Positions 41,691 through 51,239 of a stretch of 64,000 bases of DNA are shown in pieces. A model generated the notes under the pieces. It searched no databases, had not been told where the DNA came from, and worked only from the letters and a program-made list of their open reading frames with translations. Source of the DNA: Magnetococcales bacterium (lineage in GTDB: Bacteria > Pseudomonadota > Magnetococcia > Magnetococcales > JADFYX01); contig JADFZS010000006.1 in assembly GCA_015232405.1 (NCBI GenBank), positions 1-64,000 on the forward strand. Reading direction: 5' to 3'. Both the position numbers and the translations under genes were made by a program. Position 1 is the stretch's first letter. Every line of letters begins with the position of its first letter.

Positions 41691-42533
41691 TTAAAAACCA
41701 CTGTTCAAGTTGTTTAAAATTGAGTCTAATGGTTTACGGGCCTGGTGTGGGGTCATTGTGTATTGCTGTAGCCAGTAGAAAATATGGGGCCAGAGAAGAA
41801 TATCAAAACAGCCTGTAAAATATGATTGGCTCAAAGTGCGAAGAATATGCATTTCATAGTCTTTGGGCATCTCTAAATTTTTTAGAGATTTAACCATTTT
41901 CAATGAGCTGCCGATTGCTGCTATCTCGTCTAACCGCTCTTTAGATGTTGCAGGATTATCCACATCATCAGGTGATATATTTTCAGATGCGACTCTTGAT
42001 CTGTAGCGCATCTCAGTGAGTGATATACCGCATCCCACTCTGAAAGCTAGTAACTCATTTGCATACTTAGCACCAACAGTAATTTTTATGTTTTTAGATG
42101 CCGCTCTTCTTGTGTCACGAAGGGTTGCTCTTGCTTCAATATCATCCTTTTGCTTTAACAGCTCCTCTTTCTCAACCATGGCAAGAGCAAAGGGTCCTAA
42201 GTATAGTGTTGCAAAAAGACCAGCCCCAGATAGTTTGTGCATATCCACCACAATGGGGCTATCTTTTTTAGTTGGTTCCATCCTGCTTCTAATAACATTA
42301 TAGACATAGCGGAAAAGAACATAAAAATTATCTTTCATAGGGTCAACATGCTGGCGTAAGCAGACATGTTGACCATATTCACCCAGAATACTGTTTAATC
42401 CAGGTATAAAACTATGCTTCCATACGCGATCCAAAAAAGAGTCCCATTCTTCGTTTAGTTCATTTTTTAGAATAACAGGGTCAAATTTGACAGACTCATC
42501 GTCTAGACCACACACATGGTCAAGTTGGGGCAT
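41691..42533 (-). CDS. Hypothetical cytoplasmic protein
   Basis: 280 aa, intact, no recognised family. Confidence 0.7.
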   Translation of the reverse strand: MPQLDHVCGLDDESVKFDPVILKNELNEEWDSFLDRVWKHSFIPGLNSILGEYGQHVCLRQHVDPMKDNFYVLFRYVYNVIRSRMEPTKKDSPIVVDMHKLSGAGLFATLYLGPFALAMVEKEELLKQKDDIEARATLRDTRRAASKNIKITVGAKYANELLAFRVGCGISLTEMRYRSRVASENISPDDVDNPATSKERLDEIAAIGSSLKMVKSLKNLEMPKDYEMHILRTLSQSYFTGCFDILLWPHIFYWLQQYTMTPHQARKPLDSILNNLNSGF

Positions 42534-42773
42534 GTTTTTTTTCCTTACATTGTTAAGTGATGTAATTTAGAAAATAGGAAGGAAATTAATATATATCATT
42601 ATTGGTACAACCAAAAAACAATACACCTATTATAGTGCAGAAGTCAACCATCTTTTGTTTGGCAAGATATGCCTATCATGTAGCACGGTAACAATACCTG
42701 GAAACTTAGGTATAGTTTTAAGTGTTGAGCAAACCTTTTTTTTGTAAGTGGTACTAAGTTGGTGGGATGTCTA

Positions 42774-42992
42774 CTACGGGTCAGGCATAAAAACCCCATG
42801 AGGCAAAATAAGTTTCATATTATCTGCCTCTGGAAAGTCAATATCCAGGAACTCACCAACGGAAGGTGAGCTGTTGCGGTTGCATGATAGATGATCGGCT
42901 TTGTGACATGAGACATAGGTCTTCAACCATTGGGTATCTGTATTCACAGATATCCTATTTTTGTCGCTTAAGCTATTAATGGCATCTGACAT
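42774..42992 (-). CDS. Small hypothetical protein
   Basis: 72 aa; isolated in a ~1.1-kb AT-rich gap. Confidence 0.35.
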   Translation of the reverse strand: MSDAINSLSDKNRISVNTDTQWLKTYVSCHKADHLSCNRNSSPSVGEFLDIDFPEADNMKLILPHGVFMPDP

Positions 42993-43622
42993 AACTATTA
43001 TGCCTCTTTGATGAGTAGTGGGTTAATGGTTTAAGCCTGGAAGGAAGTAATTTGCCCCATCCAAGCCAAAAAATATATATCATCTATAATGAATAGAATC
43101 TTGAGTTCATTATGACATTAAAACAATAAAAAATAAAGTGATAAGGTTAATTAGAAATTGGTTTTTTACCACTGTAGACGTTTATTGAAAAGAGATAAAT
43201 ATAAATTTTCCAGGTGCTAATTGAACGTTGCTTCATCATAGTTAATATTATAGAAAGCCAACCTATATTATGGTAAAAACCCTCCACGTGATATAAAATC
43301 ACATGTTATATCTATCGGCTGCTACAAATATGGCATAAATAGTATTTATACACAATATATATTAAACTTTTTTTTACCATTTGGTAAACAGACTTATTTG
43401 GTTTTGATTGTTAAAGTAATATATTGATCCGTAGGCTTTAATGTGAATAGTTGCAAATGGACATTTATATTTTTAGATTGGTGTTTTGTTGCCATATTTT
43501 GGAGGAGATTATCTATTATCTTAATAGTTACAATCTTGTTGTCTTTTTAAGATTCTTTTATGTCAGGTTGTTTGATGTTGTAGGCTAGCTTGAGCGTTTC
43601 GTCATAACAGGCAGTGCTGTTT

Positions 43623-43670
43623 GCAGCAACAAAAAAAACGCCTGTAAAAAGGCGTTTTTTTTGTTGCTGC
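43623..43670. terminator. Perfect 20-bp bidirectional terminator hairpin
   Basis: GCAGCAACAAAAAAAACGCC-tgtaaaaa-GGCGTTTTTTTTGTTGCTGC. Confidence 0.85.
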
Positions 43671-43694
43671 TACTTAGGGAAAAACCGTGTTTAC

Positions 43695-44432
43695 CTACCA
43701 AGGCATAAATCTGTTTATCTGGCTCATGGGGCGAATGGCTCCGTTTAAGTCATAGCTAATTGCGGTAACTGCGTTGGTCATGGCGTTCATGGCCTTGGTC
43801 ATGTTGCCAACGTTAGCACTAATTGGATGTAGAGAGTCAAGCTTGACAGATATATCATCCATATTTTTATTCATTGTAAATATGTTACCGCTCATGGAGT
43901 CAACGCTGCTGGCCATTGCACTTACATTTTTATCCATTCCGCTAATGGAATCTGTCATATGCTCCATATTTTCTGCCATGCTCTGCATATCCACAGACAT
44001 GGTCTCCATGTTGTCACTGATATACTCTAAATGGGTAGACATCAGAGCGACATTATCAGAAAGGTGGGAGATGCTGACAGATAGATTGCCCATATTCAAT
44101 CCCATTTGGGGATCAATAGAGGAGGCCATGGTACGAATATCCTGGGTTAAGCTGTAAATGAGGAAAAAACCGTACATAGCCAGGATGATAAAGGCGAAAA
44201 GAGATGGATATACTATAAGCTCCCAACGACGAGCGCTTTTGTCGAAGCTTTTCGCAAAGTCCGATATGATAGTACTAGAACAGGCTGCGCACTCAGGGGA
44301 GTTGCCAGGAACAGGAATAGCTGTATTGCCTTTTCTTCGGGTAAACTGAACAGTAGCCTCATGACCTATTGGCTTTTGCTCGGTCTCCTTTTTAATTTCA
44401 GGCTCTTCTTCTTTATTATTCTCATCTGTCAT
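43695..44432 (-). CDS. Single-TM protein with Met-rich heptad-repeat C-terminus
   Basis: 245 aa; CAAC motif, one TM, then 7-residue repeats (METMSVD/MQSMAEN/MEHMTDS/ISGMDKN/VSAMASS/VDSMSGN/IFTMNKN). Confidence 0.8.
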   Translation of the reverse strand: MTDENNKEEEPEIKKETEQKPIGHEATVQFTRRKGNTAIPVPGNSPECAACSSTIISDFAKSFDKSARRWELIVYPSLFAFIILAMYGFFLIYSLTQDIRTMASSIDPQMGLNMGNLSVSISHLSDNVALMSTHLEYISDNMETMSVDMQSMAENMEHMTDSISGMDKNVSAMASSVDSMSGNIFTMNKNMDDISVKLDSLHPISANVGNMTKAMNAMTNAVTAISYDLNGAIRPMSQINRFMPW

Positions 44433-44611
44433 GAGACAAAAACTCCTGATTATATTAAAACTGACAAATACGCATCACAACTTAGTTTGCTATAACCTGT
44501 ATGCGGAATATCCATGTCAATTTTATCTGGTCTGTTGAAGAACCAGGTTAACTTTTATTTCAATCAATTGATCTAATCAGTACACCATTGGCTGCAATAT
44601 TTTTATAGAAG

Positions 44612-45256
44612 CTATTTTAAGTCTACACCAGGGTAGAGCTGTTTGGCTAACTCTAAAAATTCGATTGAAGCTTTACTGGTTAAAGATTGTTCAAAAACTG
44701 CTCGACCTTCACTGAATGAGCGACGGTAAGCTGTTCTTTGATGAATACGGGTATCTAATACTCGAACTCCTCTTAGAGTTTGAATAGCTTCAAGAGTTTC
44801 TGCTGATTCTCTAACTCCGGGATGGGTATCTGCTCGGTTAACAAACATCACTATCTCAGGTTTTTTTTCCTTCTGTGCGACAGTCTCTTCAATTATATCC
44901 TTGAAACGAGCCGTTGACCACACATCTGCTTGACTGGGGGGAATTGGAACCAACACCCGGTCTGCCATGGCAATAGCCTGACGCATCGCCCATAGATTTG
45001 CTGCTCCTACATCAACGATCATCTCCCCTTTATGATTTTTCATCAATTTATTGGGGTTGCTTTCCGGCCGGAAAACCCTGATTTCCGGCTGGATCTCTTC
45101 TTCTGCTCGGACCTCAGCGACATCACTGAGTGTGGCCTGTGGGTCCAGATCAAATGCAACCACATCAACACCAGCAGTTGCCAACCAAACTGACAAGTTA
45201 AAGGAGATGGTACTTTTACCACATCCACCCTTCAAATTTCCGACTACAGTGATCAT
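44612..45256 (-). CDS. ParA/MinD-family ATPase
   Basis: 214 aa; deviant Walker A NLKGGCGKSTISFNLSVWLA; FDLDPQATLSDV. Confidence 0.9.
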   Translation of the reverse strand: MITVVGNLKGGCGKSTISFNLSVWLATAGVDVVAFDLDPQATLSDVAEVRAEEEIQPEIRVFRPESNPNKLMKNHKGEMIVDVGAANLWAMRQAIAMADRVLVPIPPSQADVWSTARFKDIIEETVAQKEKKPEIVMFVNRADTHPGVRESAETLEAIQTLRGVRVLDTRIHQRTAYRRSFSEGRAVFEQSLTSKASIEFLELAKQLYPGVDLK

Positions 45257-45354
45257 ATCTTGTTTCCGGTAGGGTTGAAGTTTCTTTAATCAAATCCATT
45301 GAACATGATATATCAAAGGTCTGCAATAGCAAGTGTTCTTAATAAAGATTTGCT

Positions 45355-45392
45355 AACAAAAAAGGGCGACGGAATATAACCCCGCCGCCCTT
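45355..45392 (-). terminator. Intrinsic terminator downstream of the sulfur-globule-like gene
   Basis: Minus strand: AAGGGCGGCGG...CCGTCGCCCTT followed by TTTTTT. Confidence 0.75.
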
Positions 45393-45419
45393 AATTCTGC
45401 TCAGTTCTTGTCTAAGAAC

Positions 45420-45935
45420 TTATTGGGCTGCTGGAGCCGCTGCTGCAGGAGCTGGAGCTGCAGGAGCTGGAGCTACTGGTGGTGGTCCGTATGGGCCAGG
45501 ACCGTAACCATATGGGTTGTTGTTGTAGCCGTTGTTCCAGCCGTTGTTGTTGCGCCAGTTGTTGTTCCAGTTGTTTGTGTTGTTGTTGCGCCAGTCATTG
45601 CTGTTGCGCCAATCGTTGGACCAATCGTTGTTGCCATCACCGGAACCTTCAGCATCGCCACTCATGTTGAAACCAAAGTTACCTTTAGCTCTGCCGTTAC
45701 CACGACCGTTGTTACGCCAGTTGTTTTTGTTGTTCCAGTTGTTGGCGTTGTTCCAGTTGTTGTTGTTGTCCCAGTTGTTGCCGTTGTTCCAGTTGTTGCC
45801 GCCCCAGCCATTATTGTTGTTGTTGTTCCATGGGTTCCAGTTGTTGCCGCCCCATGCAGATGCGTCACCAGCAGAAATCATAGCAGCACCGCCAATAAGA
45901 GCAGCAATAGCTAAAGCACGAATTGTTTTTTTCAT
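45420..45935 (-). CDS. Secreted Asn/Trp/Gly-rich protein, sulfur-globule-protein (CV1/CV2) like
   Basis: Signal peptide; NNWNN repeats; RGNGRAKGNFGFNMSGDAEGSGDG core; NPYGYGPGPYGPPPVAPAPAAPAPA tail. Confidence 0.7.
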   Translation of the reverse strand: MKKTIRALAIAALIGGAAMISAGDASAWGGNNWNPWNNNNNNGWGGNNWNNGNNWDNNNNWNNANNWNNKNNWRNNGRGNGRAKGNFGFNMSGDAEGSGDGNNDWSNDWRNSNDWRNNNTNNWNNNWRNNNGWNNGYNNNPYGYGPGPYGPPPVAPAPAAPAPAAAAPAAQ

Positions 45936-45990
45936 GATTGTTTCACTCCATTTTAAAAGATGAATAAACTAAATTAATTAATAAAAAAAA

Positions 45991-46485
45991 TTACCACCCC
46001 CAAGGGCCAGGACCTCCCCGGCCACCGGGTCCCCAACCGCCGGGACCACCCCGATAGCCAGGTCCAAAACGGTTGGGACCACCCCAACCATTATTTGCTC
46101 TATTATTGAAAAAATTACCGGATCGGTTGTTGTTCATCCAACCGTTATCCATAAAATTACCCCAATCACCATCTGTTATGGCATCCATATCAACATCGCC
46201 ATAAACTTCAACCTTCACCCGACCATTACCACGAACAATTCCTTCTGCCAAGTTGCTCCAGTTGTTGCCGTTGTTCCAGCCATTGGTCCAGTTATTATTG
46301 TTGCCGTTATTCCAGCCATTATTTCCGAAGTTGCCATTATTCCAGCCCCCTGGTCCTCCCCCCCAAGCTTCTGCTGATTGTGGAGAATTGGTAAGTCCAA
46401 AGCCAACTACTACGGTGGCGATGGCCAAAAACTTAATGGTTGTTCTACGCATTAACAATATAATCCTCTTTATAGTGCCAGACAA
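45991..46485 (-). CDS. Secreted Asn/Trp/Gly-rich protein, paralogous to 45420..45935
   Basis: NNGWNNGNNNNWTNGWNNGNNW repeats; core RGNGRVKVEVYGDVDMDAITDGDW; Gly/Pro-rich tail; start possibly internal. Confidence 0.65.
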   Translation of the reverse strand: MSGTIKRIILLMRRTTIKFLAIATVVVGFGLTNSPQSAEAWGGGPGGWNNGNFGNNGWNNGNNNNWTNGWNNGNNWSNLAEGIVRGNGRVKVEVYGDVDMDAITDGDWGNFMDNGWMNNNRSGNFFNNRANNGWGGPNRFGPGYRGGPGGWGPGGRGGPGPWGW

Positions 46486-46493
46486 AAATTAAA

Positions 46494-47108
46494 CTACCAT
46501 CTTAAGTCTGATTCACTGCGCCCATAGCCATCATAAGGATAACCGTATGATGATTCAGGCCAATTTGATTCATATCTACGATCCCAATTTTGGTAACCTG
46601 GATCATAGTAGGGGTTGTAATAACCTCTGGAGCCTCTGCCATTACGCCAAGGCTCTGAACCAACCCCGTAATATTCTCTACTCAAAGCCCAGTCTCGATC
46701 AGCAAATCTTCCTAAACCACGGGTATCTTTTGTGGCTCCCCATGGATCATAACGATAGGCTCTGTTGTATCTATTGCCCCTTGCTCCCCATGGATCATAA
46801 ACATTGCGACGACTGTTCAGGCTTCTGTTTTTTGCTACACCTTTGGGTTTTTGTGGACCCTCTGGTTTTGCATTTTGCTGTTCGTCCAGACCTTCCATAA
46901 AGGAGTTCATGAAACTACCCATCTGCTTACCTAGCTTTTGGGTCCCGTTCTCCTTCGTTTTTGAGGAGTCGGCATGAAGGTCGTTAGCTACAATAACAGT
47001 TGCTGCCACTAGTGGAATCATGATCAAAATGGCAGTTGATGAACTTGACCATGTTGAAAATCGCAAAAGACTATCTTGCTGTATCATGACTCTTTGTGAT
47101 CTATTCAC
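46494..47108 (-). CDS. Tyr/Arg/Asp-rich protein with N-terminal hydrophobic segment, DPWG repeats
   Basis: 204 aa; YDPWGARGNRYNRAYRYDPWGATKD; YNPYYDPGYQNWDRRYESNWPESSYGYPYDGYG. Confidence 0.65.
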   Translation of the reverse strand: MNRSQRVMIQQDSLLRFSTWSSSSTAILIMIPLVAATVIVANDLHADSSKTKENGTQKLGKQMGSFMNSFMEGLDEQQNAKPEGPQKPKGVAKNRSLNSRRNVYDPWGARGNRYNRAYRYDPWGATKDTRGLGRFADRDWALSREYYGVGSEPWRNGRGSRGYYNPYYDPGYQNWDRRYESNWPESSYGYPYDGYGRSESDLRW

Positions 47109-47412
47109 ACCCCCAAATTAAGTGACCAATATTTCCAAGGCCAAGTCCCTATTATGGCTCTGAACTAAAACGAAAGCTAGGTCTAAATTAAAAAGCAGCT
47201 CTCTTTAAACAAATATTCAAGCAACTATCGAGTGAATTATTTCTTCATTCGAATATTATTAAATGCTAATATGATGCTCTTATTTTTAAATTGCAACAAA
47301 AAAATTCAATTTATATGAATTTAATATGCACAACGCTGAAAATACGAGAAAATTTAAAGCAAAAAAGGTTGCTAAGGTTTCTTGATCTTAGTCAATTAAG
47401 CAATTTTCCCCC

Positions 47413-48261
47413 CTATTTTTGCGATCTCTCCTCTATAACCCGGTTCATGGTTTCGGCTAAAAGTGGAAAACGCAACTCAAACATTTTATATGCACAATCG
47501 GCAAACTGGCGTATCTCATTTTGAGCATCAGATTTGCGTCTTAAGGCAAAAAAGTTCATTAGCGAACGGAAATTGATCGTCCAATAAAGGTCAGAATATG
47601 TAGAGACTGGCATTGCATTACGCAACAGTTCCCTGGCTCTAGCACGATAGGGGTTGCGACCCCCGGCAATCTTTTTTATCTCTCCACTGGCTTCGGCAGC
47701 ATCCAATCTTTGGCAGACCTCGGCATACTCGGTCTGATAAAACTCATGAAGAGAGTTCATCAACTTTTCATAACGTTGGGACTGCTCATCAGTTATAACC
47801 TTGAAACCGTCTACTGTTCTGGCCTCTGCATCGGGGATGAAAAAGGCGGTTATGGGCATACGGTAACGTTGGGAAAACTCGTTGAATGAGCAGATTCTGT
47901 GGCGCATCCACTGTCTTAATACAAATATCGGGGCGATAATCCGCCAACGGAAATGGACCGTCTCAAATGGGGTTCCATGGTTGTGGGAGAGCAGATGGTA
48001 GAGAAGATTGCGATCTTTATCACCAAAATCGGCTAGATTTTCCAAACGATGGTTGGTGGTAGAGATACGGGCCGTATTGATTATAGTTGCCTCATCACCC
48101 CAGCTGTCCTCCAGCTCAATAAAGCCAAAATTACCTATACGTTTGGCAAAATCAGGATTCAATTCACAGCGAGTGTTAATCTCATCTTGAATCTGTTTGG
48201 TAGCATCGGTTTGAAAATCAGGCTCTTCTTGATTTGATTTCTGTGCCATTGAGTCGCTCAC
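47413..48261 (-). CDS. thyX: Flavin-dependent thymidylate synthase
   Basis: 282 aa; RHRICSFNEFSQRYRMP ThyX motif. Confidence 0.95.
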   Translation of the reverse strand: MSDSMAQKSNQEEPDFQTDATKQIQDEINTRCELNPDFAKRIGNFGFIELEDSWGDEATIINTARISTTNHRLENLADFGDKDRNLLYHLLSHNHGTPFETVHFRWRIIAPIFVLRQWMRHRICSFNEFSQRYRMPITAFFIPDAEARTVDGFKVITDEQSQRYEKLMNSLHEFYQTEYAEVCQRLDAAEASGEIKKIAGGRNPYRARARELLRNAMPVSTYSDLYWTINFRSLMNFFALRRKSDAQNEIRQFADCAYKMFELRFPLLAETMNRVIEERSQK

Positions 48262-48494
48262 TTTGAAACATAATAGAGATGGAAATAGAAAATAAAAAAT
48301 CTAATGCTATTTAAACTGTGCTGCTATTGTAACAATATGAAAATATTAAAAATATATTTAAATTTTATCGCGAAATATAAGAACCAACACCCCCTCTAGA
48401 GTGTAGATGTTATAGCTTAAAAGGTGTATGACACAATGAAACTTTTTACCCGTTTTTGCCTTGCATTATGGTGAATCAAGATAAATTTTCTTTA

Positions 48495-50063
48495 TTAACC
48501 GTTCATTAGATCACTCTGAAGTTTTATTATATAGGGGAGGAGATCTTGGGCTAATAGTCCCGATTCACTATTTCCATCAACAACGGCGGCATCAGCTGCT
48601 GCTCCATGGAGCCAGACACCACAGCGAACCCCGGTTTCTGGAGACCAACCTTGGGTCAATAATCCAGCAATTATCCCGGTTAGCAGATCACCACTACCAC
48701 CTGAAGCCAACCCTGAATTGCCGTTGTCATTAATCCAGGCTCTGCCATCGGGTGCTGCTATTATGGTATCCGCCCCTTTTAATACCAGCCATATCTGCCA
48801 CTCTTTAGCTGTTTTTACTGCGATTCCCAAACGATCTTTTTGAATCTCCGGTACTGTGAGCTGTAAAAGTCGGGCTAACTCCCCTGGATGGGGAGTGAGG
48901 ATAAGTGGAGCACTGCGTTGTTGGGTAACAAGCTGTATCTCGCCACCAGTTATTGCCAGCAAATTTAGTGCATCGGCATCAAGCACAATGGGTATATCTT
49001 TCCATTGCAGGGTCAAGGCCTGTACACAGATATTAAGGTTTGTTTGGGTTCCCAGCCCCGGTCCTATTGCCATGGCGCTGGGTTTGATTGCGGAATCCAG
49101 GATCTTGTTCAACCAGTTGGTTGCCAAATCTTGTTGATTACCCTCGACGGGTAGGGGGATGGTCATGGCCTCTGTAAGTTTGCTTGCAATAATCTGGCGT
49201 GATGGCTCTGGAGTGGCAACTGTTACCAATCCTGGGCCAGTTCGCAATGCTCCCATGGCGGTTAGAGATGCTGCCCCCTCTTTGCCAACACCTCCTGCAA
49301 CTATCAATAGATGACCAAAACTTCCCTTATGACCATCACTTTTACGGCTGGGAATGGTCAGATCCTCAAGTTGATTTCTGGCTACGGTATGTTGTTCAAT
49401 ATCTATAAACTGATCAGGTATACCAATCGGCACAGTGATAATCTCACCACACAATCCAGCACCGGGATATATGCGATGACCAATTTTTTCCACCCCAAAG
49501 GTTACGGTCCAGCGAGCTTTTAGGGCGCAACCCAAAATTCTGCCACTGTTGGCACAGACACCAGATGGTAGATCCACTGCCAACACAGGGATATCCAACT
49601 GGTTGATTATGGCAAACGATTGGGCTATCACACCGCTAACAGGACGGATCAAACCTGTACCGAAAACAGCATCGACAACTATACATGAGTGGGCAGCCAT
49701 GGACTGGATTTTGCTTAACTGTTGTGGCGAGTCAATCTCTCTTATGCTACCACCAATATTTTTAAAAACATTGAAGTGGAGGAGGGCATCACCTTGTAGT
49801 TTAGCGGTTTTGCCGAACAGAATCAGGCTAACTTTAGCTTCACTCTGTAACAAGCGACGGGCGATGACAAAACCATCTCCACCATTATTTCCCCCACCTG
49901 CAAGAATTAATATCTGTTTGGTTCTCCATTGGGAACAGCGATTTTTTAAAATTCTAGTGACACCAGCACCAGCATTCTCCATAAGTACAGCCCCAGGCAG
50001 ACCAACCTCCTCTATGGTTCTATGGTCGGCCCTCTGCATCTGTTCGCTGTTTAATAATTTCAT
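48495..50063 (-). CDS. nnr: Bifunctional NAD(P)H-hydrate epimerase / ADP-dependent dehydratase
   Basis: 522 aa; GGGNNGGDGFVIARRLL; LTPHPGELARLL; GSGDLLTGIIAGLL. Confidence 0.95.
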   Translation of the reverse strand: MKLLNSEQMQRADHRTIEEVGLPGAVLMENAGAGVTRILKNRCSQWRTKQILILAGGGNNGGDGFVIARRLLQSEAKVSLILFGKTAKLQGDALLHFNVFKNIGGSIREIDSPQQLSKIQSMAAHSCIVVDAVFGTGLIRPVSGVIAQSFAIINQLDIPVLAVDLPSGVCANSGRILGCALKARWTVTFGVEKIGHRIYPGAGLCGEIITVPIGIPDQFIDIEQHTVARNQLEDLTIPSRKSDGHKGSFGHLLIVAGGVGKEGAASLTAMGALRTGPGLVTVATPEPSRQIIASKLTEAMTIPLPVEGNQQDLATNWLNKILDSAIKPSAMAIGPGLGTQTNLNICVQALTLQWKDIPIVLDADALNLLAITGGEIQLVTQQRSAPLILTPHPGELARLLQLTVPEIQKDRLGIAVKTAKEWQIWLVLKGADTIIAAPDGRAWINDNGNSGLASGGSGDLLTGIIAGLLTQGWSPETGVRCGVWLHGAAADAAVVDGNSESGLLAQDLLPYIIKLQSDLMNG

Positions 50064-50104
50064 TTTTCACCCCTCAATAAATATTTATGGGTTTTAGATG
50101 GTTG

Positions 50105-50268
50105 AAACTAGATCTGGTAATCGTCACCACCCACCTAGCATATCACGGGAAATATATATCACAAATAAGGTGGCAGCGATTTTTTTTGATGATACAACAG
50201 ATAAACCAATATTTTACGCTATTCAACCAACGCCAGTTGCCGAATCTAGGTTGATTAATCCAGTCTTT
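50105..50268 (-). repeat. Family 2 inverted-repeat element, copy 2 (degenerate)
   Basis: AATAAGGTGGCAGCGATTT...TAAACCAATATTTTACGC matches copy 1 right arm; CTAGATCTGG...CGAATCTAG termini. Confidence 0.7.
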
Positions 50269-50327
50269 AGTAACAAGATACCGGAGATATTTTTTAACTA
50301 CAAATCTTAAGATCAGTTGGGGGTTGT

Positions 50328-51239
50328 ATGACGGCGGTAGTTTTGGCAGAAGGGTTGAAAAAAGAGTATCCCGGTCATAAAGCTGTTGATGGGATTGATT
50401 TTGAGATTCGCCAGGGGGAGTGTTTCGGAATTCTAGGACCCAATGGAGCTGGAAAATCCACCACCTTGAGAATGGTAATCGGTTTGACCGACCTTGATGG
50501 CGGTAGCTTGGAGCTGTTTGGTCAACCCATGTATCCAGAGCATCCAACTCTAGCAAAAAAAATTGGTGTTGTTCCCCAGGAAGATAATTTAGACCCTGAC
50601 CTTTCAGTTGGGGAGAACCTTCTGGTTTATGGTCGTTATTTTGGTCTCGCCGATAGAGAGGTCAAGGCCAAGATGGATGAGCTGTTGCTCTTTGCCCAGC
50701 TGGAAGACCGTAAAGATGCCATGGTTCGTGAGCTATCCGGGGGGATGATGCGACGTTTAATGATAGCTCGCTCTTTGGTGGCCTCTCCCGATCTTATCGT
50801 TCTTGATGAACCCACAACCGGTTTGGACCCCCAGGCTCGCCATCTGATTTGGCAACGGTTGCGAGCACTGCGTGAAAAGGGGGTGACTCTGCTTTTGACT
50901 ACCCACTATATGGAGGAGGCGGCCCAACTATGTGACCGTCTGTTGATCCTCAACCGTGGACAGATACTTGACCAGGGTTCGCCAACCGCTCTGATTTCCC
51001 GTCATGTGGAACCTGAGGTGGTTGAGGTACGTGGTGACGGGGAGCTGGAAATTCTACAGGAGTCATCACACCTTCCTGGTCGAGTGGAACGGGTGGGGGA
51101 TACCACCTTTTTTTATTCCAACGATGCCCATGTAATACTTGATTTTTTTCGTGATCGTCATGACCTTACCTGTCTTTTACGTCCAGCTAATTTGGAGGAT
51201 GTCTTTCTAAAACTAACGGGGCGGGAGTTGAAGGATTGA
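50328..51239 (+). CDS. ABC-2 type exporter ATP-binding protein (NodI-like)
   Basis: 303 aa; GPNGAGKSTTLRMVIGL; LSGGMMRRLMIARSL. Confidence 0.92.
   Translation: MTAVVLAEGLKKEYPGHKAVDGIDFEIRQGECFGILGPNGAGKSTTLRMVIGLTDLDGGSLELFGQPMYPEHPTLAKKIGVVPQEDNLDPDLSVGENLLVYGRYFGLADREVKAKMDELLLFAQLEDRKDAMVRELSGGMMRRLMIARSLVASPDLIVLDEPTTGLDPQARHLIWQRLRALREKGVTLLLTTHYMEEAAQLCDRLLILNRGQILDQGSPTALISRHVEPEVVEVRGDGELEILQESSHLPGRVERVGDTTFFYSNDAHVILDFFRDRHDLTCLLRPANLEDVFLKLTGRELKD

Noticed and set aside
42660-42760. Possible riboswitch-like stretch (GCACGGTAACAATACCTGGAAACTTAGGTA)
   Set aside because: Only short self-complementarity; no match to a riboswitch consensus I can recall and no gene in the right position.
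45408-45914. 168-aa Val/Pro/Cys-rich plus-strand ORF
   Set aside because: Antisense shadow of the Asn/Trp repeat array in the 45420..45935 gene; repeated GTT/GTC codons explain it.
45532-45963. Leu/Gln-rich plus-strand ORF
   Set aside because: Another frame through the same repeat array, no signal of its own.
50098-50310. 70-aa plus ORF upstream of the ABC ATPase
   Set aside because: Runs through the family-2 inverted-repeat element; no protein-like signal.
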